Notes under the pieces: generated by a model
Told to the model about the DNA's origin: nothing
What the model saw: only the letters and a program-made list of their open reading frames with translations
Databases searched by the model: none
Shown here: one piece after another, positions 27,580 to 36,605 of the stretch
Position numbering within the stretch: the first letter of the stretch is position 1
Layout of the letters: every line of letters starts with the position of its first letter
Origin: BJHQ01 sp964654285
GTDB taxonomy: Bacteria > Planctomycetota > UBA11346
NCBI GenBank assembly: GCA_964654285.1
Contig: CAZZJC010000004.1
Span: 107,128-171,127, forward strand
Direction: 5' to 3'
DNA length: 64,000 nt
Position numbers and translations under genes: made by a program

Positions 27580-28848
27580 ATGACGCCGCCGCCCCACCGG
27601 CCCGGAATCGCTGACATGCCGGAAAACTCGGCGAGAACAGGCTTCTGGTCGACCTGGGGCGTGGCGCAGGCGCTGCTCGCCGGCACCGGCCTGATCCTGG
27701 CCGCGTGGCTGGTCCAGGTCATCCATCCCGGATTGCGGCTCGTCCTGCCGGCGCCGCCATGGAACTGGCCGCTGGCGCTGGCGCCGATCCTGCTCGGGCT
27801 CGGCCTGGGCTGGTGGTGGCCGCGCTTCGCGCCTCTCGACCTGGTGGCATCGGCGCCCTCCGCGATCGCCGCCGTGGCCGGTTTCGCCGTCTGCCTGCTG
27901 CCGGTGGCGATCTGGCCCCAAGGCACCGCCGCCCCGGCGTGGCTGGCCCGGCTGGGGCTGGCCGACGCGCTGACCAGCCTGCCACTGACCCTGATGGGCG
28001 GCCTGGTGCTGACCATCCTCGCCGTCGCCACCGGCCGGCGCCTCGCCCGCCGCGAAGCGGGCTGCATCCGCTTCGCCGTCCTCCACCTCGGCCTGATCGC
28101 AGTGATGCTCACCGTGGCAGCCGGGTCGCCGGGGATCCGGCGCGGCCGGGTCGAGGTGTCCTGCGATGGTCCGCCGGTCGCCTCGGCGCGCGCCGAGGAT
28201 GGCCGGCTGCTGCACCTGCCGACCGCGCTCAAGCTGGAGGAATTCCGCCTCGAATCCTGGCCGCCGCGCCTGCTCGTCGGCACCGCCTCGGCAGCGGTGG
28301 CGGCGGACGCGCTGCTCGGCCCCAACACCGACCTGTCCCTCGCCGGTGTGCGCGTGCTGGTCATGGAATGGCTTCCGGCGGCCGGGGTCGTGGCCGGCAT
28401 CCCGCGCGAGTGCCATCAGCCTGGCGCGCATCCCGCCGCCCGGGTGCAGGTCGACCATCCTGGCGGCAGCCTGGTCGGCTGGCTGCATCCGCCGGGGCTT
28501 TTCGGCGAGGGGTTGGGGCTCGTCCTGCCCGACGGCCGCCGGATCGAGATGGAGCCGCCGCGCGCACGCCGCTTCAGCGCCGTGGTCCGCCCGGCGGATC
28601 GGCCCCAGAACCCGGCGGTCATCGAAGTCAACGCGCCGCTCAAGCTCGACGGCTGGTGGATCCACCTCCTCGCCTACGATCAGCGCCTGGGCGCGGCCTC
28701 GCGCAGCGTGACCTTGGAAGCGGTCGAGGATCGGGCCCTGCCCGGAGTCTGGTTCGGCCTCGCCCTGGTGGCCCTGGGGGTGATCCTGCACGGCCTCGCC
28801 GCGATGTCCGGATTCCGCGCGAAGGTGCGCGCGGAGACCCCGCCATGA
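27580..28848 (+). CDS. resB: ResB-like cytochrome c biogenesis protein
   Basis: The 422-residue membrane protein has three to four N-terminal helices (~25-165), a large extracytoplasmic region and a final helix (~393-412, WFGLALVALGVILHGLA), the layout of ResB/CcsB in system II cytochrome c maturation. Sequence motifs are weak, and the call leans on its position between nrfA and ccsA. It may help attach haem to the nine haem sites of NrfHA. The ATG at 27616 is an alternative start. It overlaps ccsA by ATGA. Confidence 0.75.
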   Translation: MTPPPHRPGIADMPENSARTGFWSTWGVAQALLAGTGLILAAWLVQVIHPGLRLVLPAPPWNWPLALAPILLGLGLGWWWPRFAPLDLVASAPSAIAAVAGFAVCLLPVAIWPQGTAAPAWLARLGLADALTSLPLTLMGGLVLTILAVATGRRLARREAGCIRFAVLHLGLIAVMLTVAAGSPGIRRGRVEVSCDGPPVASARAEDGRLLHLPTALKLEEFRLESWPPRLLVGTASAAVAADALLGPNTDLSLAGVRVLVMEWLPAAGVVAGIPRECHQPGAHPAARVQVDHPGGSLVGWLHPPGLFGEGLGLVLPDGRRIEMEPPRARRFSAVVRPADRPQNPAVIEVNAPLKLDGWWIHLLAYDQRLGAASRSVTLEAVEDRALPGVWFGLALVALGVILHGLAAMSGFRAKVRAETPP

Positions 28849-29648
28849 CACGCTCCCTGCTGCTCTGGGCCATGATCGCCGCGCTCGGGCTGTGGACCCT
28901 GGCCCTCGTCGCGATCCCGCTGCGCTCGCGGCCGCGCTGGCGGAACGTCGGCACCCTCGCCGCCGTCGCCGGCTGGCTGATCGTGGTCGCCGCGATCATC
29001 GGTCTCTGGCTCGACCTCGGCCGCCCGCCCCTGCGCACTCTTGGCGAGACCCGCCTGTGGTACGCCGCCCTGGTCGCCGGCCTCGGCCTCGCCCTGGAAT
29101 GGCGGCTGCGCCTGGACTCGCTCCGGCTGCCGATGCTGGCGATGGCCGGGCTGTTCCTCGCCCTCGATCTGTTCCGGCCGGATGCGCTCGATCGCACCCT
29201 GCGCCCCGCCCTGCACAGCGCCTGGTTCGTGCCCCATGTCGCGACCTACCTGGCGGCCTACGCCCTGCTCGGCCTGGCCTGCGCCACCGCGATCTCCGGC
29301 TGGTGGCGGACGCGCCGGGAGGCGATCGTCCCGGCCGAAGCCGCCGCCGTGCCGGTGCTGCTCGTCGACCTCGGCCTGCCCCTGCTGACCCTGGGCATGA
29401 TCCTCGGCGCGGTGTGGGCCAAGCAGGCCTGGGGCCACTACTGGGCCTGGGATCCCAAGGAGACCTGGGCCCTGGCGACCTGGGTCGTCTACGTCGGCAT
29501 CGTCCATTTCACCCGGTTGAAACCCGACGCCCACCGCACCCACCTGATCCTGATCGCGAGCGCCTTCGCCGCCGTGTGCCTGTGCTGGTTCGCCGTGCAG
29601 TGGCTGCCGTCAGCGGCGGTCAGCGTGCATACGTACACGTCGGATTGA
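28845..29648 (+). CDS. ccsA: Cytochrome c biogenesis protein CcsA/ResC (system II haem lyase)
   Basis: The 267-residue protein has about seven membrane helices and the tryptophan-rich haem-handling signature WGHYWAWDPKETWALATW (the WWD-type motif). Histidines that could ligate haem are seen at FVPHVATYLAAY and in the GIVHFTRLK region. With ResB it exports and ligates haem to apocytochromes. It closes the nrfHA-resB-ccsA operon and abuts the convergent pyrD stop with no spacer. Confidence 0.9.
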   Translation: MTRSLLLWAMIAALGLWTLALVAIPLRSRPRWRNVGTLAAVAGWLIVVAAIIGLWLDLGRPPLRTLGETRLWYAALVAGLGLALEWRLRLDSLRLPMLAMAGLFLALDLFRPDALDRTLRPALHSAWFVPHVATYLAAYALLGLACATAISGWWRTRREAIVPAEAAAVPVLLVDLGLPLLTLGMILGAVWAKQAWGHYWAWDPKETWALATWVVYVGIVHFTRLKPDAHRTHLILIASAFAAVCLCWFAVQWLPSAAVSVHTYTSD

Positions 29649-30788
29649 TCAGAGCGCCCGACCGACCGCCTCCGCGATCGACTTCAGCCCGGCTTTCTCG
29701 CAGCGTTGGATCAGGCCCCGGTTGATCGCGGCGATCAGGCCCGGGCCGTGGTAGACGAGGGCGGAGTAGACCTGGACGAGGCTCGCGCCGTGGCTGATCT
29801 TCTCCCATGCCGCCTCGGCCGAGTCGATGCCGCCGACGCCGATGAGCGGCACCTGCTGCGCGACGGGCAAGGCGCGGATCCGGCGTGCGACGCGGGCCAG
29901 CACAGCGGTCGCGCGCTGGCGCAGCGGGGCGCCGGAAAGGCCGCCCGCCCCCAGGGCCTGGATCTCGGCTTCTCCCAGGCTCAGGCCGGTGCGGGTGATC
30001 GTGGTGTTGGTGCAGATCAGGCCGTCGCAGCCGGTCTCGATCGCCACGTCCACCGCCGCGTCGATGCCGGCATCGGCGAGATCCGGCGCGATCTTCAGCA
30101 ACAGCGGGGTGCGCCGGCCGGCGCGCGGCGGGGCGACCGCGTCGAGTTCGGCCCGCACGGCGGTGAGCAGCGGCCGCAGCATCGCCTCGCCCTGCAGGTC
30201 GCGCAGACTGGGCGTGTTCGGGCTGCTGACGTTGACCACCACGTAGTCGGCGAAGGCGCCCAGGGCGCGCACCGAGACGCGGTAGTCGTCGGCCGCCTGG
30301 TCGAGCGGCACGACCTTGCTCTTGCCGAGGTTGATGCCGAGCACGCACGGCGGGCGGGCGCCGCTGGCCGCGACCGGGGCGTAGCGGCGGGCCAGGCGCG
30401 CCGCCACGACGGCCGCGCCCTGGTTGTTGAATCCCATGCGGTTGATCACGGCCCTGTCCTGGACCAGGCGGAACAGGCGCGGCCGATCGTTGCCGGGCTG
30501 GGCCTGACCGGTCAGGGTGCCGATCTCGACGTGCGAAGGGCCATAGGCGGCCAAGCCGGGAATGGCCACCGCGTTCTTGTCGAGGCCGGCGGCGATGCCG
30601 ACCGGGTTGGCGAAAGGGATGCCCCAGAGGGTCTGCGCCAGGCGTGGATCGCGCACCTCGTGCACGGCGCGTGCGAGCCAGCGCACCGGCCCGCGCACGA
30701 CGTTGCCGGCCCACCACAGGGCGAGGTTGTGCGCGGTCTCGGCCTGGAAGCGGAAGATGAGCGGTCGGGCGACGGTGTAGAGGTCCAT
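29649..30788 (-). CDS. pyrD: Dihydroorotate dehydrogenase (quinone), class 2
   Basis: PyrD oxidises dihydroorotate to orotate in pyrimidine synthesis with FMN and passes electrons to quinone at the membrane. The 379-residue product has the class 2 membrane-associating N-terminus (YTVARPLIFRFQAETAHNLAL) and GIAAGLDKNA. It also has NRMGFNNQG, the catalytic-serine motif NVSSPNTPSLRDLQ, and CTNTTITR. Length fits class 2. The stop codon is directly adjacent to the convergent ccsA stop. Confidence 0.96.
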   Translation of the reverse strand: MDLYTVARPLIFRFQAETAHNLALWWAGNVVRGPVRWLARAVHEVRDPRLAQTLWGIPFANPVGIAAGLDKNAVAIPGLAAYGPSHVEIGTLTGQAQPGNDRPRLFRLVQDRAVINRMGFNNQGAAVVAARLARRYAPVAASGARPPCVLGINLGKSKVVPLDQAADDYRVSVRALGAFADYVVVNVSSPNTPSLRDLQGEAMLRPLLTAVRAELDAVAPPRAGRRTPLLLKIAPDLADAGIDAAVDVAIETGCDGLICTNTTITRTGLSLGEAEIQALGAGGLSGAPLRQRATAVLARVARRIRALPVAQQVPLIGVGGIDSAEAAWEKISHGASLVQVYSALVYHGPGLIAAINRGLIQRCEKAGLKSIAEAVGRAL

Positions 30789-30937
30789 GCGGACGGCGCA
30801 GGCTGGCGCCGGCTTGGCGGGGGCAAGGTGGGACGTGCCCCACCACCTCCTGATGCCGGTTGGAAGCCGATGGCCCCAGGCGCAAGCGGCGGCGTCGGGC
30901 GCTTGCCGCCGCTGACGTCGCTGATCCGATCCCCGCC

Positions 30938-31129
30938 ATGCCCGGAGTCATCGTGCGTTGGACGACGGTCGATGGCGAGGAGCACGAGGAACCGTGGCCC
31001 GATCCGGAACGCTTCCGCGCCTGGGCCGCGAGCGAACGCCTGCGCGCATCCTACACGATCTACCAGGCGGCCGAGGACGGGTCCGATGAGGACGACTGGC
31101 TGGTCATCGACCAGGGCCGGGTGGGCTGA
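30938..31129 (+). CDS. Small acidic hypothetical protein
   Basis: A 63-residue frame starts at the ATG 30938 (MPGVIVRWTTVDGEEHEEPW) and is rich in Asp/Glu/Trp with no membrane segment. I do not recognise the family. It sits between two minus-strand genes, and coding is supported mainly by amino-acid makeup typical of a small alpha/beta protein. An upstream extension to 30860 is low-complexity basic sequence and was not used. Confidence 0.45.
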   Translation: MPGVIVRWTTVDGEEHEEPWPDPERFRAWAASERLRASYTIYQAAEDGSDEDDWLVIDQGRVG

Positions 31130-31144
31130 GCTTTTCCGGATCGC

Positions 31145-31783
31145 TCAGCCGTCCGCGTATTCCGGCGCGTCCAGCACGTCGATCTCCATGCAGCGCCGCG
31201 TCAGGTCGATGCGCAGGACGCGGGCCAGGCGGCCACCGAGCTCGGCGCGCAGCGGGGTGACCCCGAGCAGGCGCATCTGACGCCGCAGTTCATCGGCGTT
31301 GTCGCGGCCGGGATCGCGCAGGATGCGGACGCTGATGAACACCTGGCGCACCATGGCGCCGCCGATCGCCATGACCTCCTGGTCGGCGCAGCGCGAGCCC
31401 ATCTCGGCGAGGAAGCGGAACAGCATCGGCGCGCCGGCATCGATCGCAGCGGTGACCGGCAGGGGGTTGGCGCGACCGAGATCGGCGAGGCGCGCATGCT
31501 CGGCATGCCAGAGCGCCGCCACGCCGAGGCGCCGGTCGATCACCCCGAGCGCGACGCCGGAGACGATCGGATGCGTGGTCATGACCTCGTGGGCGAACTG
31601 GCGCAGGAGGATCCGGCCAGGGGAAAGCCGGACGATCCGGGGCGGATTCCCAGGGGCCGCCGACAGCGCCTGCGCGACCGCGGGGGAAGACCGTCCGACC
31701 CGAACCGCCCGCACGGTCGCATCCGCGTGCGGGTGGGTTTGGGCGCTGGACTGGCGCATGGTTTCAGCGAACGAATATGCCAT
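31145..31783 (-). CDS. CheD-like protein lacking the catalytic cysteine
   Basis: The 212-residue product resembles the chemoreceptor glutamine deamidase CheD over its C-terminal 150 residues. It matches GVIDRRLGVAALWHAEH, IGGAMVRQVF and the late ELGGRLARVLRIDL. The nucleophilic Cys of the usual GSCV motif is replaced (IVSGVAL), while the His is kept, so deamidase activity is doubtful. I chose the ATG with a GAGG site 8 bases before it; this overlaps the upstream CheR-like gene by 20 bases. No chemotaxis gene is otherwise nearby. Confidence 0.65.
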   Translation of the reverse strand: MAYSFAETMRQSSAQTHPHADATVRAVRVGRSSPAVAQALSAAPGNPPRIVRLSPGRILLRQFAHEVMTTHPIVSGVALGVIDRRLGVAALWHAEHARLADLGRANPLPVTAAIDAGAPMLFRFLAEMGSRCADQEVMAIGGAMVRQVFISVRILRDPGRDNADELRRQMRLLGVTPLRAELGGRLARVLRIDLTRRCMEIDVLDAPEYADG

Positions 31784-32564
31784 GACCGAGACCTCGCATG
31801 CAGGGGTCCATGGTGGCGATGTCCTCCTCGGGACCGACATGCAGGCTGCCGCCGCCAGGACGCAGCAATTTCCGCATCCGACCCAGGATCGCCGTGCCCT
31901 GGGCCAAGGGCAATCGCGACAGACGCTGACGACAGATGATGAGATCCAGGTTCGGCGGGATCGGCCATTCCTCGGTCAGCGACAACGGCGCGGCATGCAC
32001 GCAGTCGCGCAGTTCGCGGCGCACCGTGCCATCCGCGGTGACCATCTGGCTGCGCAATTCGGGATTCAGGGTGGCCAGCCGGGCCTCGGAATAACGCCCA
32101 ACCCGGGAGCGGATCAGGGCCTCCGTCGCGGGATGGGTGGAAAGGATGGACAATTCCCAGATCTCGCGTTCCGGCACGTCGCGGTGCAGGAGCGCGGCGA
32201 CCGACCAGGCCACCGCCCCATCGCTGTCGTCGACGACCCAGATCCGCAGGGTCGGACGCAGCAGGTTGCGCTGGCGATGCGCCGCCCAGGGAATGATCCG
32301 CTTGACGATATCCTGCTCCTGCTCCGCCACCGAGATGCGCTCGGCCGCGGTCGGCCGCAGGAGATCGGCCAGGACGGCATGCTCCAGGCGGTCGGCTTCG
32401 ACACGGCTGGCGTAGGATTCCAGATCGAGGCCGAGTTGCCGGATCCGCCCGGCAACCAGGGCCGGAATCATCTCGGGCGCCACCGTCAGCCCCGAGCGTT
32501 CGGCCAGGAGTTCGGCGAGGATGGTCTCGGGGGGGCCACTGCGGACGGTTGGTTCGGTGAGCAT
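31764..32564 (-). CDS. Degenerate CheR-like methyltransferase
   Basis: The 266-residue product follows the order of CheR receptor methyltransferases: an N-terminal helical region, a Rossmann start IWVVDDSDGAVAWSVAALL, and LDLIICRQRLSRLP in place of the usual FDLIFCRNVLIYF. The SAM-binding acidic residues of the GEEPYS motif are lost (GAVAWS), and the aspartate of the next strand is also absent. A TTG extension to 32606 is possible. Together with the overlapping CheD-like gene it looks like a repurposed or decaying chemotaxis module. Confidence 0.6.
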   Translation of the reverse strand: MLTEPTVRSGPPETILAELLAERSGLTVAPEMIPALVAGRIRQLGLDLESYASRVEADRLEHAVLADLLRPTAAERISVAEQEQDIVKRIIPWAAHRQRNLLRPTLRIWVVDDSDGAVAWSVAALLHRDVPEREIWELSILSTHPATEALIRSRVGRYSEARLATLNPELRSQMVTADGTVRRELRDCVHAAPLSLTEEWPIPPNLDLIICRQRLSRLPLAQGTAILGRMRKLLRPGGGSLHVGPEEDIATMDPCMRGLGHGIFVR

Positions 32565-33252
32565 GGGGTTTGGTGGGTTCGTCTGGGGTTGTGAAACGCT
32601 CAGCAATGGTCATGCCGGAACTTGAACCCCGTAGGCGTACGCAGTTATGCAACCGGACCTCGCCGAGGTGATATCTACCGGAGACATCATGGGCATAAAA
32701 ATGGTTTCAATCATATGATGTACATATGCTTATGAATACATTTGAATTGCAACATAGAGGAGACACCACCCGTGCTATCTTGCCGATACGACACGATTCC
32801 ACCTGGGATGCCCGCTGCCGGATGGTGGTTATCACGGAAAAATCCTGCGGTTCAGGTTCACGAGCCGCTGGACCGCAGGGCGAGTCCGGCGCCCATTCCC
32901 GTTGCACCCTGGTCCCAGCCTCATGGCGGCGCAAAGGTCGGTCGGTGGCGGCCTGCGCATTCGGCTTCACCTGCCGGGACGCCGGCGTCCCCAGGAAGTC
33001 CAACTGGCGAGCAGCCGTCAGGCGGCTCACGGGAGAGCACCGGAGGCGCGTTGATGCGGCGGGCAGCCACCGGACCGGCACGAACCGGGAACGGCGGAGC
33101 CCCCCCTTCCGACGCAGCCGGAACCCCGTGCAGCCGGAACCCCGCGCAGCGGGAACGTTCTTTGCCAGGCTGCCTGGTCCCAACCAGTCCCAACCAGTCC
33201 GATCCCGTTGCCGATCCGGTGGCGGCTCGCAGGATGCGGATGGAGACCTCCC
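32565..33252. other. 688-bp intergenic region with AT-rich patch and palindrome
   Basis: I find no convincing gene here; the long frames running through it are out of phase with ppk2. An AT-rich patch at ~32690-32760 contrasts with the GC-rich surroundings and contains TATGATGTACATATG-like sequence, a plausible promoter. A 16-base perfect palindrome GGGACGCCGGCGTCCC lies at 32976-32991. Short direct repeats (CAGCCGGAACCCC; CCCAACCAGT) lie at 33114-33200. The patch may serve divergent transcription of the CheR-like gene and ppk2. Confidence 0.4.
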
Positions 33253-34086
33253 ATGGCAGATCATCCGGTGCTCGACCGTTTCCGCGTACCGACGGGCAAG
33301 TCCCGGATCGACCTGGGCGACTGGGATACCAGCGAGACCGGCCCGTTCGCCGGCCCCGAAGGCAAAGAGCGCGCCCTGGCCGAGCTCGACGGCGATGTCG
33401 AACGCATCGATTCGCTGCAAGAACGGCTCTACGCGGCGCGGCGCGCCGGATTGCTGGTGGTCCTCCAGGCCATGGATACCGGCGGCAAGGACGGGACCGT
33501 GCGCAAGGTCTTCGGGCCGCTCAACGCCCAGGGCGTGACGGTGACCAGCTTCAAGAAGCCGACCCCCGAGGAACTCGATCACGACTACCTCTGGCGCGTG
33601 CACAAGGCCGCTCCAGGTCGCGGCGACATCGCGGTGTTCAACCGTTCGCACTACGAGGACGTTCTGGTGGTCCGCGTACATGGATGGGCGAGCAAGGAGA
33701 CGATCGAACGCCGGTACGGCGAGATCAACGCGTTCGAAGCGCTGCTGCACCATTCCGGGATCAAGATCCTAAAGATCTTCCTGCACATCTCCAAGAAGGA
33801 GCAGAAGCAGCGCCTGCAAGACCGCCTCGCCGATCCGGACAAGCACTGGAAATTCAACCCGGGCGACCTGAGCGAACGCAAGCTCTGGAAGGACTATCGC
33901 CAGGCCTACGAGATCGCGCTCGCGCGCTGCTCGACCACGCACGCGCCGTGGTTCGTCGTGCCCGCCGACCGCAAGTGGTTCCGCAACTGGCTGGTCGCCA
34001 AGCTGGTGCGCCGCGCCCTGGAAGAGCTCAAGCCGGAATTCCCGCCCGCGCCCAAGGGCTTCGCCAAGATACGCATACCGGACTGA
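33253..34086 (+). CDS. ppk2: Polyphosphate kinase 2 family (PPK2) nucleotide phosphotransferase
   Basis: PPK2 enzymes phosphorylate nucleoside mono- or diphosphates from polyphosphate. The 277-residue single-domain product has a Walker A GGKDGT, the Walker B region FNRSHYEDVLVVRVH and the lid motif DRKWFRN. Its size fits one-domain PPK2. The subclass (AMP or ADP acceptor) is not certain. It follows an unusually long upstream region. Confidence 0.92.
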   Translation: MADHPVLDRFRVPTGKSRIDLGDWDTSETGPFAGPEGKERALAELDGDVERIDSLQERLYAARRAGLLVVLQAMDTGGKDGTVRKVFGPLNAQGVTVTSFKKPTPEELDHDYLWRVHKAAPGRGDIAVFNRSHYEDVLVVRVHGWASKETIERRYGEINAFEALLHHSGIKILKIFLHISKKEQKQRLQDRLADPDKHWKFNPGDLSERKLWKDYRQAYEIALARCSTTHAPWFVVPADRKWFRNWLVAKLVRRALEELKPEFPPAPKGFAKIRIPD

Positions 34087-34142
34087 ACCGGGGGGCGGCG
34101 CGGGGCGAACCGTGCCGCACCCGACCCAGGTCAGGAGTCAGC

Positions 34143-35429
34143 TCAGGCCCGGATCTCGGGCTTGCGCACGGTGACGCCGTAGGCGCCGAGCGCGGTCGAC
34201 AGTTCCTGCACGAAGGTCTGGCCGCTCGTCGGCACCTTGTAGAGGTCGAGGTCGCTGTACTGGGCGAGGTCGCCGATGCGGGTGACGCCGAGCGATTCGA
34301 GGACCGCCATGCTGGCGGGCGACAGTTCCAGGCGCTCGACCGATTCGCCCAGGATCTTCTGGTCGGCCTTGCTGATGATGCGTTCTTCGGTGTCGCGGTA
34401 CATGCCCAGGCGCAGGTTGCGCACCGCGAGCATCTCCTTCACTTCCTTGAGGCTGGTCTCGCCGAAGTTCTTGTACGAGAGCATTTCCGCCTCGGTGATG
34501 CGGAGCAGGTCGCCGAGGGTGAAGATGTTCATCTTCGCCAGGCAGTTGCGGCTGCGCACCGAGAGTTCGAAGTCGTTGACGCTGGTACGCATGATCTTTT
34601 CCATGCGTTCGCGTTCACGTTCCTCCTTCTCGTCGTAGTACATCGCGCGGCTGGCGCGCGCGTCGCGCAGCAGGGTCAGGCTGCGGCGGTCGTGCGGGTT
34701 GAAGGCGAGGGCCTGGCGGAAGCAGTCGATCGCCGCGTTGGGTTCGCCGCGCTCATCGTAGAGGATGCCGAGGTTGATGACGCCGGGCAGGTAGGGCGGG
34801 TTGGCGTCGGCGCAGACCAGGTACTGCTCGGCGGCGAGATCATCGTCGCCGATGCGATCGAGGAGCACCGCGAGCTTGAACGCCGCCTCGACGTGGGGCG
34901 GCTCGGATTCGAGCGCGGCCTCGAAGGCCTTGATCGCCTGCTCGACCTGGTTGCGCGCCTCCAGGATGATGCCTTGCAGGAAGTGCTTCTCCGGACCCTC
35001 CTCGGAGATCGTGCCGAGGATCTTCTCGGCCTCGTCGACCGCGCCGGAGGAGACCAGCACCCGCACCAGTTCCAGCTTGGCTTCGCCCAGCACCTTGGCC
35101 GCCGCCGTCAGGTTGGTCTTGGCCTCGGCCCACTCGCTGAGATCGGCATAGAGCAGCCCGAGCACCGCCTGCGCGTAGGGATCCTTCTTGAAATCGAGGC
35201 CGTCGAGCGCCTCTTCCGCGTCGCTGTAGCGTTGCAGGGCGAGCGCGAGCAGGGCGGTGCGGACCTTGTCCTTGGTGCCGGGCAGGCCGTCCTGGAGCAC
35301 CGCCGCGAGCTTCGCCCGTTCCTCGGCGTCCTGACCCGCGATCCGACGCAGGACACGCACCTGCACGAACGTCGGGCGGTCGCTTCCGGTCAGGATGGAC
35401 AGGCTGCGGGGCAGGATGGCGGTGGGCAT
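34143..35429 (-). CDS. TPR protein with two RNA-polymerase alpha C-terminal domains
   Basis: The 428-residue product has TPR-like helical repeats (~60-255, e.g. NLGILYDERGEPNAAIDCFR), a charged linker (~262-280), and two helix-hairpin-helix modules. The first (283-343) is very close to RpoA alphaCTD: it keeps the RSxNCL signature, whose Arg and Asn contact DNA in E. coli, followed by GDLL and NFGETSLKEVKEML. The second (362-422) is degenerate. It has no RpoA N-terminal domain. Start chosen at an ATG with GAGG eight bases before. It could act as a promoter-binding or decoy regulator; no experimental role is known to me. Confidence 0.8.
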   Translation of the reverse strand: MPTAILPRSLSILTGSDRPTFVQVRVLRRIAGQDAEERAKLAAVLQDGLPGTKDKVRTALLALALQRYSDAEEALDGLDFKKDPYAQAVLGLLYADLSEWAEAKTNLTAAAKVLGEAKLELVRVLVSSGAVDEAEKILGTISEEGPEKHFLQGIILEARNQVEQAIKAFEAALESEPPHVEAAFKLAVLLDRIGDDDLAAEQYLVCADANPPYLPGVINLGILYDERGEPNAAIDCFRQALAFNPHDRRSLTLLRDARASRAMYYDEKEERERERMEKIMRTSVNDFELSVRSRNCLAKMNIFTLGDLLRITEAEMLSYKNFGETSLKEVKEMLAVRNLRLGMYRDTEERIISKADQKILGESVERLELSPASMAVLESLGVTRIGDLAQYSDLDLYKVPTSGQTFVQELSTALGAYGVTVRKPEIRA

Positions 35430-35713
35430 GGAAGGGCCTCGGACGGGATGGAAGGGGCGGCAGGATAGAGGGCAGGTCAGGGTGGTCAATCGGGCGCAGG
35501 ACCGGGATGCGGGCCGCTGGCGGGGGCTGCGCCACCACCTGCGGCGGATCGTGGTTGGCCACAAAGGCCACAAGTCTCCAGCCCAGGCGATCCGCATGCT
35601 CCCGGTGGTGTTCCCCTGCGCTCCCAAGGAACCCGCCGTTGCAGGTTCAGCAGGGCGGTGGATGCGCACGGATCTTCGCCGGAGGGTCCCGGGGGAAGCG
35701 GCCCTGCGGCAGC

Positions 35714-36463
35714 TCAGGCCCGATACAGGAGCCGTCTGATCCCGCCCGGAGTCGATCCCAGATGCTGGCGGAAGAGCCGGGTCAGGTGCTGCACGTCGGC
35801 GATGCCGACCTTGGCCGGGATGTCGGCCAGGGGGAGATCGGTCGTGGCGACCAGGTGCCGGGCGGCCTCGATGCGGCGGCGGCGCAGTTCCGCCATCGGG
35901 GTGCGGCCGACCAGGCGGCGATAGCGGCGGATGAAGTGGAATGGACTGAGTCCCACCGCGTCAGCCAGGTCGCCCACCGCCAACGGACGGGCGAGGTCGC
36001 GTTCCATGCAGGCGTGCACCTTGGCCAGGAAGGGATCCTCGTGCGTGGTCATCAGGCGACGGCATTCGGCCACGATCGCCTGGGTGAAGGCCTGGCGGAT
36101 GTCCTCCGCCCCGGGGTCGCGGGCCTGCCAGTCGTTGTGCAGCCAGGAGATCAGCTCGCGCACCCGGCCGTCGCGGTCGTGCAGGGTGGTCCATGTCCAG
36201 GTGGCAGCCACCTCCGAGGTGAAGGCCATGTACCGCGTCTCGACCGGGTCCGATGGATCGCTGTATTCGGCGTGGTGGCGACCGGCGCGATAGAACAGGA
36301 GGTCTCCCGCCTCCGCAGCCACCGTCTGGTCGTCGAAGACCACCCGCATCCGACCCTGCAAGGGCACGATGAGCTCGTGGTGGCCGTGGACCTGACGTGG
36401 AACCCGCCAGGATGGGTCGCTCTCAATCCGTCCGGCCGCGAAAAGGCGTGCTGACTGGTCCAT
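35714..36463 (-). CDS. AraC-family transcriptional regulator
   Basis: The 249-residue product has a cupin-like ligand domain (VHGHHELIVPLQGRMRVVF, then GDLLFYRAGRHHAEY) and two HTH motifs (LAVGDLADAVGLSPFHFIRRY; IPAKVGIADVQHLTRLFRQ). I used the ATG at 36463 with a GGGGA site. It is divergent from the Gfo/Idh-FG-GAP-GH4-araA cluster across a ~140-base AT-richer gap, so it probably senses the sugar that cluster degrades. Confidence 0.9.
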   Translation of the reverse strand: MDQSARLFAAGRIESDPSWRVPRQVHGHHELIVPLQGRMRVVFDDQTVAAEAGDLLFYRAGRHHAEYSDPSDPVETRYMAFTSEVAATWTWTTLHDRDGRVRELISWLHNDWQARDPGAEDIRQAFTQAIVAECRRLMTTHEDPFLAKVHACMERDLARPLAVGDLADAVGLSPFHFIRRYRRLVGRTPMAELRRRRIEAARHLVATTDLPLADIPAKVGIADVQHLTRLFRQHLGSTPGGIRRLLYRA

Positions 36464-36605
36464 GACGTTCCCCGCCCTCGCGCCTGGAGCAATTTCCGGC
36501 AAGCGTAGGCAAAATTAGCGTATTGTCCTTTGAAATCCCGATCAATAGAATGACGCGTCACCGCAATCGCCGCCCTGGCAGAACAGCGTCGGCAGGAGAC
36601 CCGTC

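Noticed and set aside
25453..28851. A 1132-codon minus-strand frame across nrfHA and resB
   Set aside because: It has Arg/Gly/His-rich composition and lies antisense to a confirmed multihaem operon.
30860..30937. Upstream extension of the small acidic protein
   Set aside because: The added residues are low-complexity basic sequence and the ATG at 30938 gives a better protein.
32742..35468. A 908-codon plus-strand frame through the ppk2 leader, ppk2 and the TPR-alphaCTD gene
   Set aside because: It is out of phase with ppk2 and antisense to the TPR gene; composition is Arg/Pro-rich with no domain.
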